Shown here: positions 1-6,654 of the stretch, piece by piece | How the letters are laid out: the number at the start of each line of letters is the position of its first letter | How positions within the stretch are numbered: the stretch's first letter is position 1 | IMG/VR virus record: IMGVR_UViG_3300025405_000013 | Location: 1 to 64,000 of that record | Source of the DNA: a virus | Direction: 5' to 3' (one strand) | Length of the DNA stretch: 64,000 bases | Made by a program: the position numbers and the translations under genes | Notes under the pieces: model-generated | Databases searched by the model: none | Told to the model about the DNA's origin: nothing | What the model saw: only the letters and a program-made list of their open reading frames with translations

Positions 1-141
1 GGTACTCCTGAAGTCCACGGTGATATTCTAAGAGGAGATCGTCAAGACACTGGCCCCTATGACCTTACTGATGGTAAAGATCGTGTTACCGCTGGAATTG
101 GACTCCCGTTAGACATCCTAGAAAAGTTTTTGGAGTACTAA
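1..141 (+). CDS. 3' end of an unknown gene
   Basis: The frame is open from the first base and ends in TAA, whose last A is the first base of the next ATG, so translation is probably coupled. Only 46 residues are visible. They are hydrophilic and acidic and end in EKFLEY. No family is recognised and the start lies outside the window. Confidence 0.6.
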   Translation, partial: GTPEVHGDILRGDRQDTGPYDLTDGKDRVTAGIGLPLDILEKFLEY

Positions 142-710
142 TGTCAGACTGCCCATTGTGTTTCGGTGAAGTTATTACTAAGACTTCTAGTCAAGGCCGA
201 GAATCCTGGTGCTCCACTTGTAGAGCCGTACTATACTCTAGTACACTAAAGTTTCGTTTTGCTGCCAATATTGACGTAGAGCAAAATATTGAACAATGCC
301 AGACTGCTGATGGACACCCGGGGTTTAAGGGCCCTGGTGAAAAAGCCACATGCTACGGGTATGAAGAAGGTAATGAAGAGAGTAAAAAGAAGGCACATGC
401 TAAGGCTGCCCAGGCTGCTTATATGAAGCAAAAGCGTGGTCATGTAGCCAAGCTAATTAGAGAGGCCGGCCAGTTTGGTGGTCAGAGCACCTCTCTTCCA
501 GTTACGGATAGTGCTCCAGCTCCTACACCCCCTGACCTAAGTAATACACCACCCTCTCAGACTAGTACAGTTTCTAATCCCGGCCTAACTCCTGGAGCTA
601 TGCCTGGTGGTGGTGGAAGTGGTGGGGTCGGTATTGGTGTTGCTAATGATGGGGCACAGGAGCTTAGTGACCAGAATGGTTCTGCTAGTCCTCTAAACCA
701 AAATATGTAA
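141..710 (+). CDS. Small zinc-ribbon protein with a disordered tail
   Basis: The 189-residue protein opens with two CxxC knuckles (C4/C7 and C24/C27), the spacing of a zinc ribbon. The middle (about 70-105) is Lys/Ala-rich and probably helical. The last 75 residues are Pro/Ser/Gly-rich with a GGGGSGG stretch and look disordered. The start overlaps the previous stop. The function is unknown; it is the first of many Zn-knuckle proteins in this window. The gene ends in Met-stop (ATGTAA), a hexamer that recurs at the head of several intergenic leaders here. Confidence 0.75.
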   Translation: MSDCPLCFGEVITKTSSQGRESWCSTCRAVLYSSTLKFRFAANIDVEQNIEQCQTADGHPGFKGPGEKATCYGYEEGNEESKKKAHAKAAQAAYMKQKRGHVAKLIREAGQFGGQSTSLPVTDSAPAPTPPDLSNTPPSQTSTVSNPGLTPGAMPGGGGSGGVGIGVANDGAQELSDQNGSASPLNQNM

Positions 711-760
711 TTTAGTTTTGTACTTACAATAAGTAGACAAGAACACAGAAAGAATCTAAA

Positions 761-1471
761 ATGGACACTAGTGATCTTTTAAGAACAGCCTCCAAAGTAA
801 CCGCTGACACCCAGTGGTTTAATGGGAGTTCAGAGAGCATCCTCAGCAGAATGGATCGACTTCAAGAGATCCTAGAGTCTGCTAGAATGGCCGCCTCTAG
901 ACCTAATATTAATGAAGCCGAGCTACAAAAGCTTGCCAATCTAATTACTGAAGTAGACTCTGAGAGAGAAACTCTACAGAAGTTGGCTGGTGAATGGGTA
1001 GACTATGACACCGAAGAGTATTTGCAGAGTCTTCCGGGTGGTACTATTGCTAGTTCTTACCTACTCAATAGTGAAGGCACTCTAAACTTTGGAGAAGACG
1101 ACGGCAGTTTCCTATACCGTACGGCTAGTGCAGTACAGCAAGAGTTTGCTGATGCCGACTGGATTAATTTTGTTACTGCTGGTGCCGAAGTTTGGGTAGA
1201 AGACCAAAGTCACTACCTTCTAAATGACCAACTTAACACTCGTGAAGCTGCTGTCTACTATGTGGAGCAAAAGACCCTACCGATTCTAGATGTCACTAAA
1301 CGTGCAGCTATTATCGATAACTTTGTTGATAATGTAGAAATTTGCCGCAGAGCCAAGAAGGAAGCTAGTACTCTTAGAAGTATTGAGGCCAGTAAGAAAA
1401 ACAAGTTGGCCGCTACCTTTACCGAAATGGCTATCCAGGACTCCTTTAGAGACGATCTTAACTGGCTATAA
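761..1471 (+). CDS. Unknown helical protein
   Basis: This 236-residue protein belongs to no family I recognise. It is acidic and predicted to be mostly helical, with two RTAS-type tetrapeptides (near residue 8 and near residue 121) like those in many head-region proteins downstream. A purine-rich stretch (AGAAAGAA) lies about 10 bases before the ATG. The stop overlaps the start of the Dps gene (TAATG), so the two are probably translated together. A virion or assembly role is possible but unsupported. Confidence 0.75.
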   Translation: MDTSDLLRTASKVTADTQWFNGSSESILSRMDRLQEILESARMAASRPNINEAELQKLANLITEVDSERETLQKLAGEWVDYDTEEYLQSLPGGTIASSYLLNSEGTLNFGEDDGSFLYRTASAVQQEFADADWINFVTAGAEVWVEDQSHYLLNDQLNTREAAVYYVEQKTLPILDVTKRAAIIDNFVDNVEICRRAKKEASTLRSIEASKKNKLAATFTEMAIQDSFRDDLNWL

Positions 1472-1986
1472 TGGAAAAATGGAACGGCTTTCGAGTATTA
1501 GCCGCTGAAGATCCTCAGATTGAAGCCAAAGAAGAGCAGACGTCAGATAAGTTGACTAGTGCTCTTAAAGATCTTCTATCAGCCGGTTATGTACTCTATC
1601 ATACTGCTCATGGCTTTCACTGGAATATGAAGGGTGAAGACTTTTATGAGTACCACAAGCTATTCCTCGAAATCTATGAAGACATTTACGAGAGTCTAGA
1701 CCCTATTGCTGAAAATATTGTCAAGCTTGGAGATACTGCTCCATTTGCTATGAGTCAGCTAATTGCCGATAGTAAGATTAAAGAAACTCAAGAAGTTCCT
1801 GAAGTAATTAGAGAACTAGCCAGCAAGTTCCAAGAAATGAACGCTGAGTTTATTCCTCTACTAAGAGACACTTTTGATGTAGCTAATAAAGAAAATGAAC
1901 AAGGTGTTGCAAACTTTATTGCCGAAAGAATTGATCAGCACCAAAAGTGGGATTGGTTTCTAAAGGCTTCTCTAGGAAAGAAGTAA
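1471..1986 (+). CDS. dps: Dps-like ferritin (DNA-binding, iron-storing)
   Basis: Seen: 171 residues with the Dps core HWNMKG-DF-EYH, then LDPIAE and a LG turn. H50, H62, D77 and E81 have the spacing (12, 15, 4) of the ferroxidase ligands of Dps proteins. The N-terminal extension (1-25) is acidic, so DNA binding through a Lys-rich tail is not obvious. Known: Dps dodecamers oxidise Fe(II) with H2O2, store iron and shield DNA in starved cells. Inferred: here it could protect phage or host DNA from oxidative damage during infection, or be packaged. It overlaps both neighbours by stop/start overlaps, so it is part of a translationally coupled operon rather than a stray host gene. Length is normal for the family. 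Confidence 0.9.
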   Translation: MEKWNGFRVLAAEDPQIEAKEEQTSDKLTSALKDLLSAGYVLYHTAHGFHWNMKGEDFYEYHKLFLEIYEDIYESLDPIAENIVKLGDTAPFAMSQLIADSKIKETQEVPEVIRELASKFQEMNAEFIPLLRDTFDVANKENEQGVANFIAERIDQHQKWDWFLKASLGKK

Positions 1987-2210
1987 TGGATAGTACCGCT
2001 GAAAATATTAGGAATGTTGTAGGTATTTTAACTGCCATTCTTAGTGAAGAAGAAGAAGTAGCCTACCAAATGGTTCTAGAAGCTGACCCGATTGAGCTCT
2101 TTAGTGCCCTTACCGGAATCCTACTTAGTGCACTGACCGCTATTGCAAAATCCAATGGAAGGACAGTTCAAGACTATCTAGTAGACCTAGGTATGTCGGC
2201 ATTTAATTAA
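1986..2210 (+). CDS. Unknown small protein
   Basis: The start chosen is the ATG that overlaps the Dps stop (TAATG); an in-frame ATG 39 bases upstream lies inside the Dps gene and is less likely. The product has 74 residues, with a run of acidic residues (EEEE) followed by a hydrophobic helix (LFSALTGILLSALTAIA). That helix may be amphipathic or a weak membrane segment. No family is recognised. Confidence 0.65.
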   Translation: MDSTAENIRNVVGILTAILSEEEEVAYQMVLEADPIELFSALTGILLSALTAIAKSNGRTVQDYLVDLGMSAFN

Positions 2211-2212
2211 TT

Positions 2213-2506
2213 ATGTCAGAACCACTAGAATTACCCAATGGTGTAACGATCAATAGACCGGAACAAAATCATGCAGTAGTAGAACTTCCATATGAACTAG
2301 ATGGAGAGTGGAAATGCACAAACTGTGAAGTTCACTTCCAATCTTTTCTTATTGGAGAAAACGGCCGTTATCAAGGCCAAATTAAAACCACTAAAAACGA
2401 CTCTGTAGTCTGGCAAGGACCTTTGCCCAAAGATCGAGTAAAAGCCGATAAGTTCTTACTTGATTCACTCCAGAAAAGAGTTGATTTACACAAGAAGAGG
2501 CATTAA
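2213..2506 (+). CDS. Unknown small protein with one CxxC
   Basis: A 97-residue hydrophilic protein starting two bases after the previous stop. It holds a single CTNC pair near residue 36 and a basic C-terminus (KKRH). One CxxC pair alone does not prove zinc binding. No family is recognised. Its place in the compact operon supports it being a real gene. Confidence 0.65.
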   Translation: MSEPLELPNGVTINRPEQNHAVVELPYELDGEWKCTNCEVHFQSFLIGENGRYQGQIKTTKNDSVVWQGPLPKDRVKADKFLLDSLQKRVDLHKKRH

Positions 2507-2508
2507 AT

Positions 2509-2655
2509 ATGATTAGGTACAGTCAACCAATTAAGTACAGTCAGCCCAGTGACCCTAATGGTGCTACACTGCAGGATGATGATGTTAAGGACTATAGCGG
2601 TGACGGTCAAACAAAGGCAGACTTGCTAGACCCTCTAGCAATTGACCTAGACTAA
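2509..2655 (+). CDS. Unknown 48-residue protein
   Basis: An ATG two bases after the previous stop opens a 48-codon frame ending in TAA nine bases before the phosphoesterase start. The first residues hold an internal repeat (RYSQPIKYSQPS), and the rest is rich in Asp. Tight packing between two real genes supports it. The function is unknown. Confidence 0.55.
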   Translation: MIRYSQPIKYSQPSDPNGATLQDDDVKDYSGDGQTKADLLDPLAIDLD

Positions 2656-2664
2656 AGGAAACTA

Positions 2665-3519
2665 GTGACTGAAATTAATTCAGAGGTACTAGATTTACCG
2701 GTAACACATATTATGATCCCGGATACTCAGGCCAAGCCTGGAGTACCAACTGATCATCTCTCCTGGATTGGTAATTTTATTGTTGATAACTATCACAATA
2801 AGAACATCAAAATAGTTCACATTGGTGATCACTGGGATATGCCCTCACTATCAATTTATGATAAGGGAACCAAGAAGATGGAGGGTCGTAGATACCAGGA
2901 TGACCTTGATGCCGGTAATGAAGCTTTCGAAGTGCTAAATAAGCCCTTTTACGACTATAATGAGCATCGCAAAAAGGTTAAACAAAAGCTATGGCTTCCT
3001 CCCAAGCACTTTACCAAGGGTAACCATGAAGATCGCATTGAGCGAGCTCTTAATGCTGATTCTCAGCTAGAGCGTATGTTAAAGTTGGATGACCGTCTTT
3101 TTGAGAAGCACGGTTGGACTGTTCATAGTTTTACAGAACCAGTTTGGTTAGACGGTGTAGCTTATGCTCACTACTTCTACAACCCAATGACAGGAAAGCC
3201 CCATGGTGGACAAAACATCGAAACCCGACTCAAGACAATTGGACATACTTTCTCGATGGGTCACCAACAAACCCTTATGTACGGCCTCCGATTCGTGGCG
3301 GGGAAATCCCAACACGGACTGGTCGCAGGAGCTTGTTATCTTCATGACGAAGATTATAAAGGACCGCAAGGAAACGCCCACTGGCGAGGAATCATAGTTA
3401 AACATCAGGTTAAAGACGGTTCCTATGACCCTATGTTTGTCAGTCTAGACTATTTGTGTAGAAAATATGAAGGATCTAGCCTCGAAAACTTTATGACCAA
3501 GAAATATCCCCACCTGTAA
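2665..3519 (+). CDS. Calcineurin-like metallophosphoesterase
   Basis: The 284-residue protein starts at GTG with AAGGAAA just upstream. Metal-binding blocks of the calcineurin-like family appear in order: D20-T-Q22, GDHWD (54-58), GNHEDR (119-124) and GHQQ (199-202). Later there is a histidine in SQHG and another in HWRG. Such enzymes hydrolyse phosphodiesters or phosphomonoesters with two metal ions. Phage members have been linked to DNA ends or nucleotides, but the substrate cannot be read from the sequence. It sits among unknown genes before the lysis and tRNA region. It is probably cytoplasmic, since there is no signal peptide. Confidence 0.85.
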   Translation: MTEINSEVLDLPVTHIMIPDTQAKPGVPTDHLSWIGNFIVDNYHNKNIKIVHIGDHWDMPSLSIYDKGTKKMEGRRYQDDLDAGNEAFEVLNKPFYDYNEHRKKVKQKLWLPPKHFTKGNHEDRIERALNADSQLERMLKLDDRLFEKHGWTVHSFTEPVWLDGVAYAHYFYNPMTGKPHGGQNIETRLKTIGHTFSMGHQQTLMYGLRFVAGKSQHGLVAGACYLHDEDYKGPQGNAHWRGIIVKHQVKDGSYDPMFVSLDYLCRKYEGSSLENFMTKKYPHL

Positions 3520-3546
3520 TTCTCCCGAGGAGTTAATAGAGTAAGT

Positions 3547-4566
3547 ATGGGTGCACGTAAAAATTTCAAATGCAAGTTTAATCCTTATGTCATCCCGGAA
3601 AATCGTGACTCAGTAGTACAGAGTTTGATTTCTCAATTCCAGGGGTATGATGCCGACCCTGAAGTAACTGTAACTGATAATGGTCTTATTATCACTCTTA
3701 CCACTTCTGATGAATTAACTCCCTTTGCTATTAAAGACAAACTACTCTGGAATTACTTTATAGAAACCGTTTCTACAGCCGATACTATTAGATCTATCCA
3801 GATACTTAGACTCCCTAAGTCCGGCACGACCAAGGAGGAGACAGAGGGGTCTGTCGGGGCCTATGGACCTAAGGTAGGGCCAAGTAGGAATACTGGAGTA
3901 AACGAAATCTTACTCGAAGGAACTGAAGACGGAATTACCCGGGTACCTGCCCCAGAATATAAAATAGATTTTGGTGATAGACCAGGTGGTCCACCTCTTA
4001 AGGGTCGAGGAGAATTTGTTGTGGCCACTTCTAGACGTAGAAACTTTAACAGTCGTTATGCCGACCCCGAGAGTGATGACATTCCTTTTGCTCAAGATGA
4101 AGAGGGTAAGCCCATCAACCCCGAAGTATTGAGTGATATTACCCGATTGGCTTTTGGACCAGGAGAAGCTGGTGGTAATTTTGGAGACCCTGCTGCTGTA
4201 GCTACACAGCACGGAGTAGACGTAACAAAAGGACCCAAAGAAACTGCATCTGTAGGAAGGCCTACTGGACAAGAAGAAGCTGATCCAGGAACTGCTCCGG
4301 TAATTAGATTTGACTCTTGGTTTCGAAATGATGCATTAACTGATGATAGTTTTAGAACTCGTAGTAAGAACAAGAGTGCCCCTCTACAGTTTGCTGCTAG
4401 TAGAACTGAAAGTGGTGGGGAAGAAGTAATTAATGACGAAAATGAAGCTGGTCCCAAACCCCAACTAGGAGACAGTAGTAATGTAGAGGGTTGGAGTACT
4501 ACAGCATCAATGAATTTTGGATTAAACGAGTATTACGGATTTGAAGGATTTGACAATGAACTATGA
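3547..4566 (+). CDS. Unknown protein, ordered N-terminus and long disordered tail
   Basis: A GAGGAG stretch lies upstream of the ATG. Residues 1-95 look folded (alternating strands and helices), whereas residues 100-339 are rich in Gly, Pro, Glu and Asn and look disordered. The last bases overlap the next ATG by 11. No family is recognised. The tail resembles linker regions of minor virion proteins, but this is only a resemblance. Confidence 0.7.
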   Translation: MGARKNFKCKFNPYVIPENRDSVVQSLISQFQGYDADPEVTVTDNGLIITLTTSDELTPFAIKDKLLWNYFIETVSTADTIRSIQILRLPKSGTTKEETEGSVGAYGPKVGPSRNTGVNEILLEGTEDGITRVPAPEYKIDFGDRPGGPPLKGRGEFVVATSRRRNFNSRYADPESDDIPFAQDEEGKPINPEVLSDITRLAFGPGEAGGNFGDPAAVATQHGVDVTKGPKETASVGRPTGQEEADPGTAPVIRFDSWFRNDALTDDSFRTRSKNKSAPLQFAASRTESGGEEVINDENEAGPKPQLGDSSNVEGWSTTASMNFGLNEYYGFEGFDNEL

Positions 4567-5080
4567 AGTATATGAAGCCGGAGTAGAACCCCAGAAGTTT
4601 AACCCTGGTGACTTTATTCTAGTACAAACTCACGGTTTCCTAGCCAAGTGTATTAGATTCGGACAGTGGTTTAGATACCACGGTAAAATAAAGCCCTATG
4701 CCAAATGGAATCATGCCGCTCTAATTGTAGATACCAAGGGCACTATTATTGAGGCCGCTGGTCGTGGAGTTAGATACAGTAGTATTACCGAATATATTGG
4801 TACTGAATACTATTTGGTAAATACCAAACTCAACAAGCAGAGTGCCAATCAAACGGTTGCTGCTGGCAAAAGTTTTGTAAAAGACAAGTACGGCTGGTTG
4901 ACCATCTTTAGTATCGCTCTACAGTTGGCTACTGGACTAGAAATTCAACTATCTCTAGGTAATACCGTAATCTGTAGTGCAGTGGTAAGTCAGGCACTAT
5001 GGGCCGGTGGAATTATCTTTGACAATAATCCCTATCAAATGATGCCGGCTGATCTAGCTGCTGCTTTTAACATCATCTGA
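4556..5080 (+). CDS. YiiX/NlpC-P60-like permuted papain-fold enzyme
   Basis: I chose ATG 4556, which overlaps the previous gene, over an in-frame TTG at 4541. The 174 residues hold the permuted NlpC/P60 pattern: PGDFILV (17-23), H53 in NHAALIVD, E66 in IIEAA, then the nucleophile C140 in VICSAVVSQAL and a closing MMPADL segment. This is the YiiX/LRAT-like arrangement with His before Cys. Known members cut amide or thioester bonds in peptidoglycan or lipids. The position just before a holin-like gene suggests a lysis role, but a virion or lipid-directed role is possible. There is no signal peptide. Confidence 0.75.
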   Translation: MNYEVYEAGVEPQKFNPGDFILVQTHGFLAKCIRFGQWFRYHGKIKPYAKWNHAALIVDTKGTIIEAAGRGVRYSSITEYIGTEYYLVNTKLNKQSANQTVAAGKSFVKDKYGWLTIFSIALQLATGLEIQLSLGNTVICSAVVSQALWAGGIIFDNNPYQMMPADLAAAFNII

Positions 5081-5118
5081 TAGTTGATTAATTTTAATTA
5101 CATAATTAAGGTACTAAT

Positions 5119-5304
5119 ATGAACAAGACAATTACGATTGCATACAATGCAATCAATACACAGTCTGAGATCCTTGCTGAGCAAGAGATCAAAGAAACAC
5201 TTGAGGGATTGAGCAATAGCTTAAAGACCCAAGTGCAAGACGTTAGGGTTACGATCACTAACGAAGAAAAGAAAGAAGAAAAGAAAAATGTCAAGTCCCG
5301 TTAA
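5119..5304 (+). CDS. Unknown small charged protein
   Basis: A 61-residue protein preceded by AAGG eight bases before ATG. A helical middle is followed by a highly charged tail of Glu and Lys. It overlaps the holin-like gene by 17 bases in another frame, which suggests coupling. It could be a lysis accessory protein, but nothing in the sequence proves that. Confidence 0.6.
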   Translation: MNKTITIAYNAINTQSEILAEQEIKETLEGLSNSLKTQVQDVRVTITNEEKKEEKKNVKSR

Positions 5305-5614
5305 TACAACCACTGTAAGAGCAACCGGCCGTACATTTGTTGCTGCCATTATTGGTGCTCTTATCGCTTGGGGTGCAACCAAGTGGGGTAAGTTTAACAG
5401 CGGTACATTTGCTACTCTAGTTCCTGTAGCTTCTGGTCTTTACTACACGGCCATTACCGCTCTTGAAAAGAAGTATCCGAAGCTCGGTTGGCTTCTTGGT
5501 ACTCTTCCCCAGGCCAAGGCTGTAACTCCCGCACCGGCACCGACTCCTGCTCCAGCACCTGCTGCTGCCAAGACTCCTGCCAAGCGTGGCCCTAAGCCCA
5601 AGACACAGAACTAG
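5288..5614 (+). CDS. Holin-like membrane protein
   Basis: The 108 residues contain a hydrophobic N-terminal segment (about 17-33), a second one (about 40-58), and then a Pro/Ala repeat tail that ends in a basic cluster (KRGPKPK). Two membrane segments and a charged cytoplasmic tail are typical of phage holins, which form pores and time lysis. It follows the YiiX-like gene closely. The family cannot be named from sequence alone; other small membrane proteins look alike. Confidence 0.6.
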   Translation: MSSPVNTTTVRATGRTFVAAIIGALIAWGATKWGKFNSGTFATLVPVASGLYYTAITALEKKYPKLGWLLGTLPQAKAVTPAPAPTPAPAPAAAKTPAKRGPKPKTQN

Positions 5615-5623
5615 TCTAGTTCG

Positions 5624-5699
5624 GGCCTTGTAACTCAGCGGTTAGAGTGCCACCCTGTCACGGTGGAAGTCGTGGGTTCAAATCCCATCAAGGTCGCCA
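5624..5699 (+). tRNA. tRNA-Asp (anticodon GTC)
   Basis: The full cloverleaf can be drawn. The acceptor stem is GGCCTTG with CAAGGTC, the anticodon stem CCACC/GGTGG has loop CTGTCAC, and the T-arm GTGGG-TTCAAAT-CCCAT follows. The discriminator is G and CCA is encoded. Confidence 0.95.
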
Positions 5700-5700
5700 A

Positions 5701-5772
5701 TCCCTGGTAGCTCAATGGCAGAGCAAGAAGCTGTTAACTTCGAGGTTGTAGGTTCGAATCCTACCTGGGGAG
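5701..5772 (+). tRNA. tRNA-Asn (anticodon GTT)
   Basis: Acceptor TCCCTGG pairs with CTGGGGA through two wobble pairs, D-stem GCTC/GAGC, anticodon loop CTGTTAA, T-arm GTAGG-TTCGAAT-CCTAC. CCA is not encoded. The first anticodon-stem pair is A-G, a mismatch. It starts one base after the CCA of tRNA-Asp, so the two are probably cut from one transcript. Confidence 0.92.
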
Positions 5773-5776
5773 CTTG

Positions 5777-5863
5777 GGAAGAGTGGCCGAGTGGTTAAGG
5801 CAGCTGTCTACTAAACAGCCGTAGGTTTATAGCCTACCGAGGGTTCGAATCCCTCTTCTTCCT
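5777..5863 (+). tRNA. tRNA-Ser (anticodon ACT)
   Basis: This is a class II tRNA. Acceptor GGAAGAG pairs with TTCTTCC, D-stem GCC/GGC, anticodon stem GCTGT/ACAGC with loop CTACTAA, long variable arm GTAGG-TTTATAG-CCTAC, and T-arm GAGGG-TTCGAAT-CCCTC. The stem fixes the anticodon as ACT, which reads AGT. Bacteria normally read AGT and AGC with GCT, so A at position 34 is unusual. AGT is very common in this phage's genes. No CCA is encoded and the discriminator is T. Confidence 0.85.
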
Positions 5864-5959
5864 CTAAGAAGGATGCCGGTAACCGTAAGGCCCGGAAGTA
5901 TCGTGAGTCATACTGCTCTAGACCCCACCTGTACACGATATGGTGCGACTCCTTCTGAC

Positions 5960-6112
5960 ATGAAAAATAAAAGACTATCAATAGAAATTCCAGAGAGACT
6001 GTATAATAGAATAGTTAGAGTATCAGAACTTTTGGGTTATAGTAATCCAGATGATTTTATAGAATACTACCTATCACTAAACTTACAGATATTTGATACG
6101 CCTGAAGAATAA
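5960..6112 (+). CDS. Small ribbon-helix-helix-like protein
   Basis: From ATG 5960 the product has 50 residues. It shows a strand (KRLSIEIP), a helix with ERLYNRIVRVSELLG, and a second helix from PDDFIEYYL, the layout of a ribbon-helix-helix DNA-binding protein. An earlier in-frame ATG at 5873 would add 29 residues that do not fit the fold, and its only AAGGA touches the start codon. No clear Shine-Dalgarno precedes 5960 either, so the start is uncertain. It could be a small regulator. It sits inside the tRNA cluster, where such genes are often cargo. Confidence 0.55.
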   Translation: MKNKRLSIEIPERLYNRIVRVSELLGYSNPDDFIEYYLSLNLQIFDTPEE

Positions 6113-6115
6113 CAT

Positions 6116-6186
6116 TCTGGGATCGTATAATGGCAATACGGCGGGTTTTGGTCCCGTTAATCGAGGTTCGAGTCCTTGTCCCAGAA
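6116..6186 (+). tRNA. tRNA-Gln (anticodon TTG)
   Basis: Acceptor TCTGGGA/TCCCAGA, D-arm with GTA-TAC closing pairs, anticodon arm GCGGG-TTTTGGT-CCCGT, T-arm CGAGG-TTCGAGT-CCTTG. The loop gives anticodon TTG. A full CCA is not encoded. Confidence 0.92.
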
Positions 6187-6190
6187 CCGA

Positions 6191-6265
6191 GCCCTTGTAA
6201 CTCAGTGGGAGAGTATCTGTTTTGTAATCAGACGGTCGGGGGTTCGAATCCCTCCGGGGGCACCA
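6191..6265 (+). tRNA. tRNA-Thr (anticodon TGT)
   Basis: Acceptor GCCCTTG/CGGGGGC includes two wobble pairs. The anticodon loop TTTGTAA lies on a stem whose inner pair is T-T, and the T-arm is GGGGG-TTCGAAT-CCCTC. Discriminator A and CCA are encoded. Confidence 0.92.
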
Positions 6266-6342
6266 TGTAAAGTTAGTGTTCTACCATAGTAGACAGTGTA
6301 TTACTAGTCCAGCGCCTTTATAGGCAGAATACGGAGCACATC
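6266..6342 (+). other. Leader between the tRNA cluster and the zinc-finger block
   Basis: ATGTAA begins at 6265 and is followed by about 70 bases without a gene. An ACGGAG Shine-Dalgarno lies just before the ATG at 6343. I see no clear promoter boxes or terminator here. Confidence 0.4.
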
Positions 6343-6654
6343 ATGACCTCGATGTTCGATTACAACGATGAAGTAAATCTCGTTTTTGATGCCAAGATTG
6401 CCGGTAAGAATCTGGTTACCGCCAAGCATGAAGTTCTTACCAAGACCGGAGAGTTTCTCTTCTTGGCCCACTCTGATCGTGAGTTTGCCTACCGTTGCCA
6501 GATGGTAGAAGAAGACATCGAAAATGTTGCCCGTAGAAAGATGTCCACTGTTAGTGATAGTAAGGCCAAGCTAGTTCGTGCTCTACACGAAGAGTGGAAG
6601 CTACGTCACGCTTCCTGCCTAGATTGCAAGACTGATACAAATTTTACCGTATAG
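6343..6654 (+). CDS. Zero-frame part of a zinc-ribbon protein (frameshift gene, 5' part)
   Basis: Read on its own this is a 103-residue, mostly helical protein that stops at TAG. Its last Cys pair, CLDC near residue 92, is left without a partner pair. In the -1 frame the sequence stays open for more than 2 kb and supplies CQEC 20 residues later. That gives a C-x2-C-x20-C-x2-C ribbon if ribosomes slip at AAATTTT. The short form may also be made as a separate product. ACGGAG precedes the ATG. Confidence 0.7.
   Translation: MTSMFDYNDEVNLVFDAKIAGKNLVTAKHEVLTKTGEFLFLAHSDREFAYRCQMVEEDIENVARRKMSTVSDSKAKLVRALHEEWKLRHASCLDCKTDTNFTV
6639..6645 (+). other. Candidate -1 slippery heptamer A AAT TTT
   Basis: In the zero frame the codons are ACA-AAT-TTT-ACC-GTA-TAG, so the heptamer has the X XXY YYZ form. 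Slippage moves AAT-TTT to AAA-TTT and continues as TAC-CGT-ATA-GGC. The TAG is three codons downstream. A small stem (6668-6686) follows, farther away than usual stimulators. The alternative is a one-base error in the sequence or a real inactivating mutation. Confidence 0.5.

Noticed and set aside
4541-4555. TTG or GTG starts upstream of ATG for the genes at 4556, 9457, 19101, 20561, 27541 and 44441
   Set aside because: In each case the ATG overlaps or directly follows the previous stop, matching the coupling pattern of the genome.
5866-5957. A possible sixth tRNA (GAAGGA pairing with TCCTTC, a D-arm-like GCC/GGC, and an AGTAT/ATACT stem)
   Set aside because: The anticodon loop has eight bases and there is no TTCGA-type T-arm. 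At best it is a degenerate remnant.
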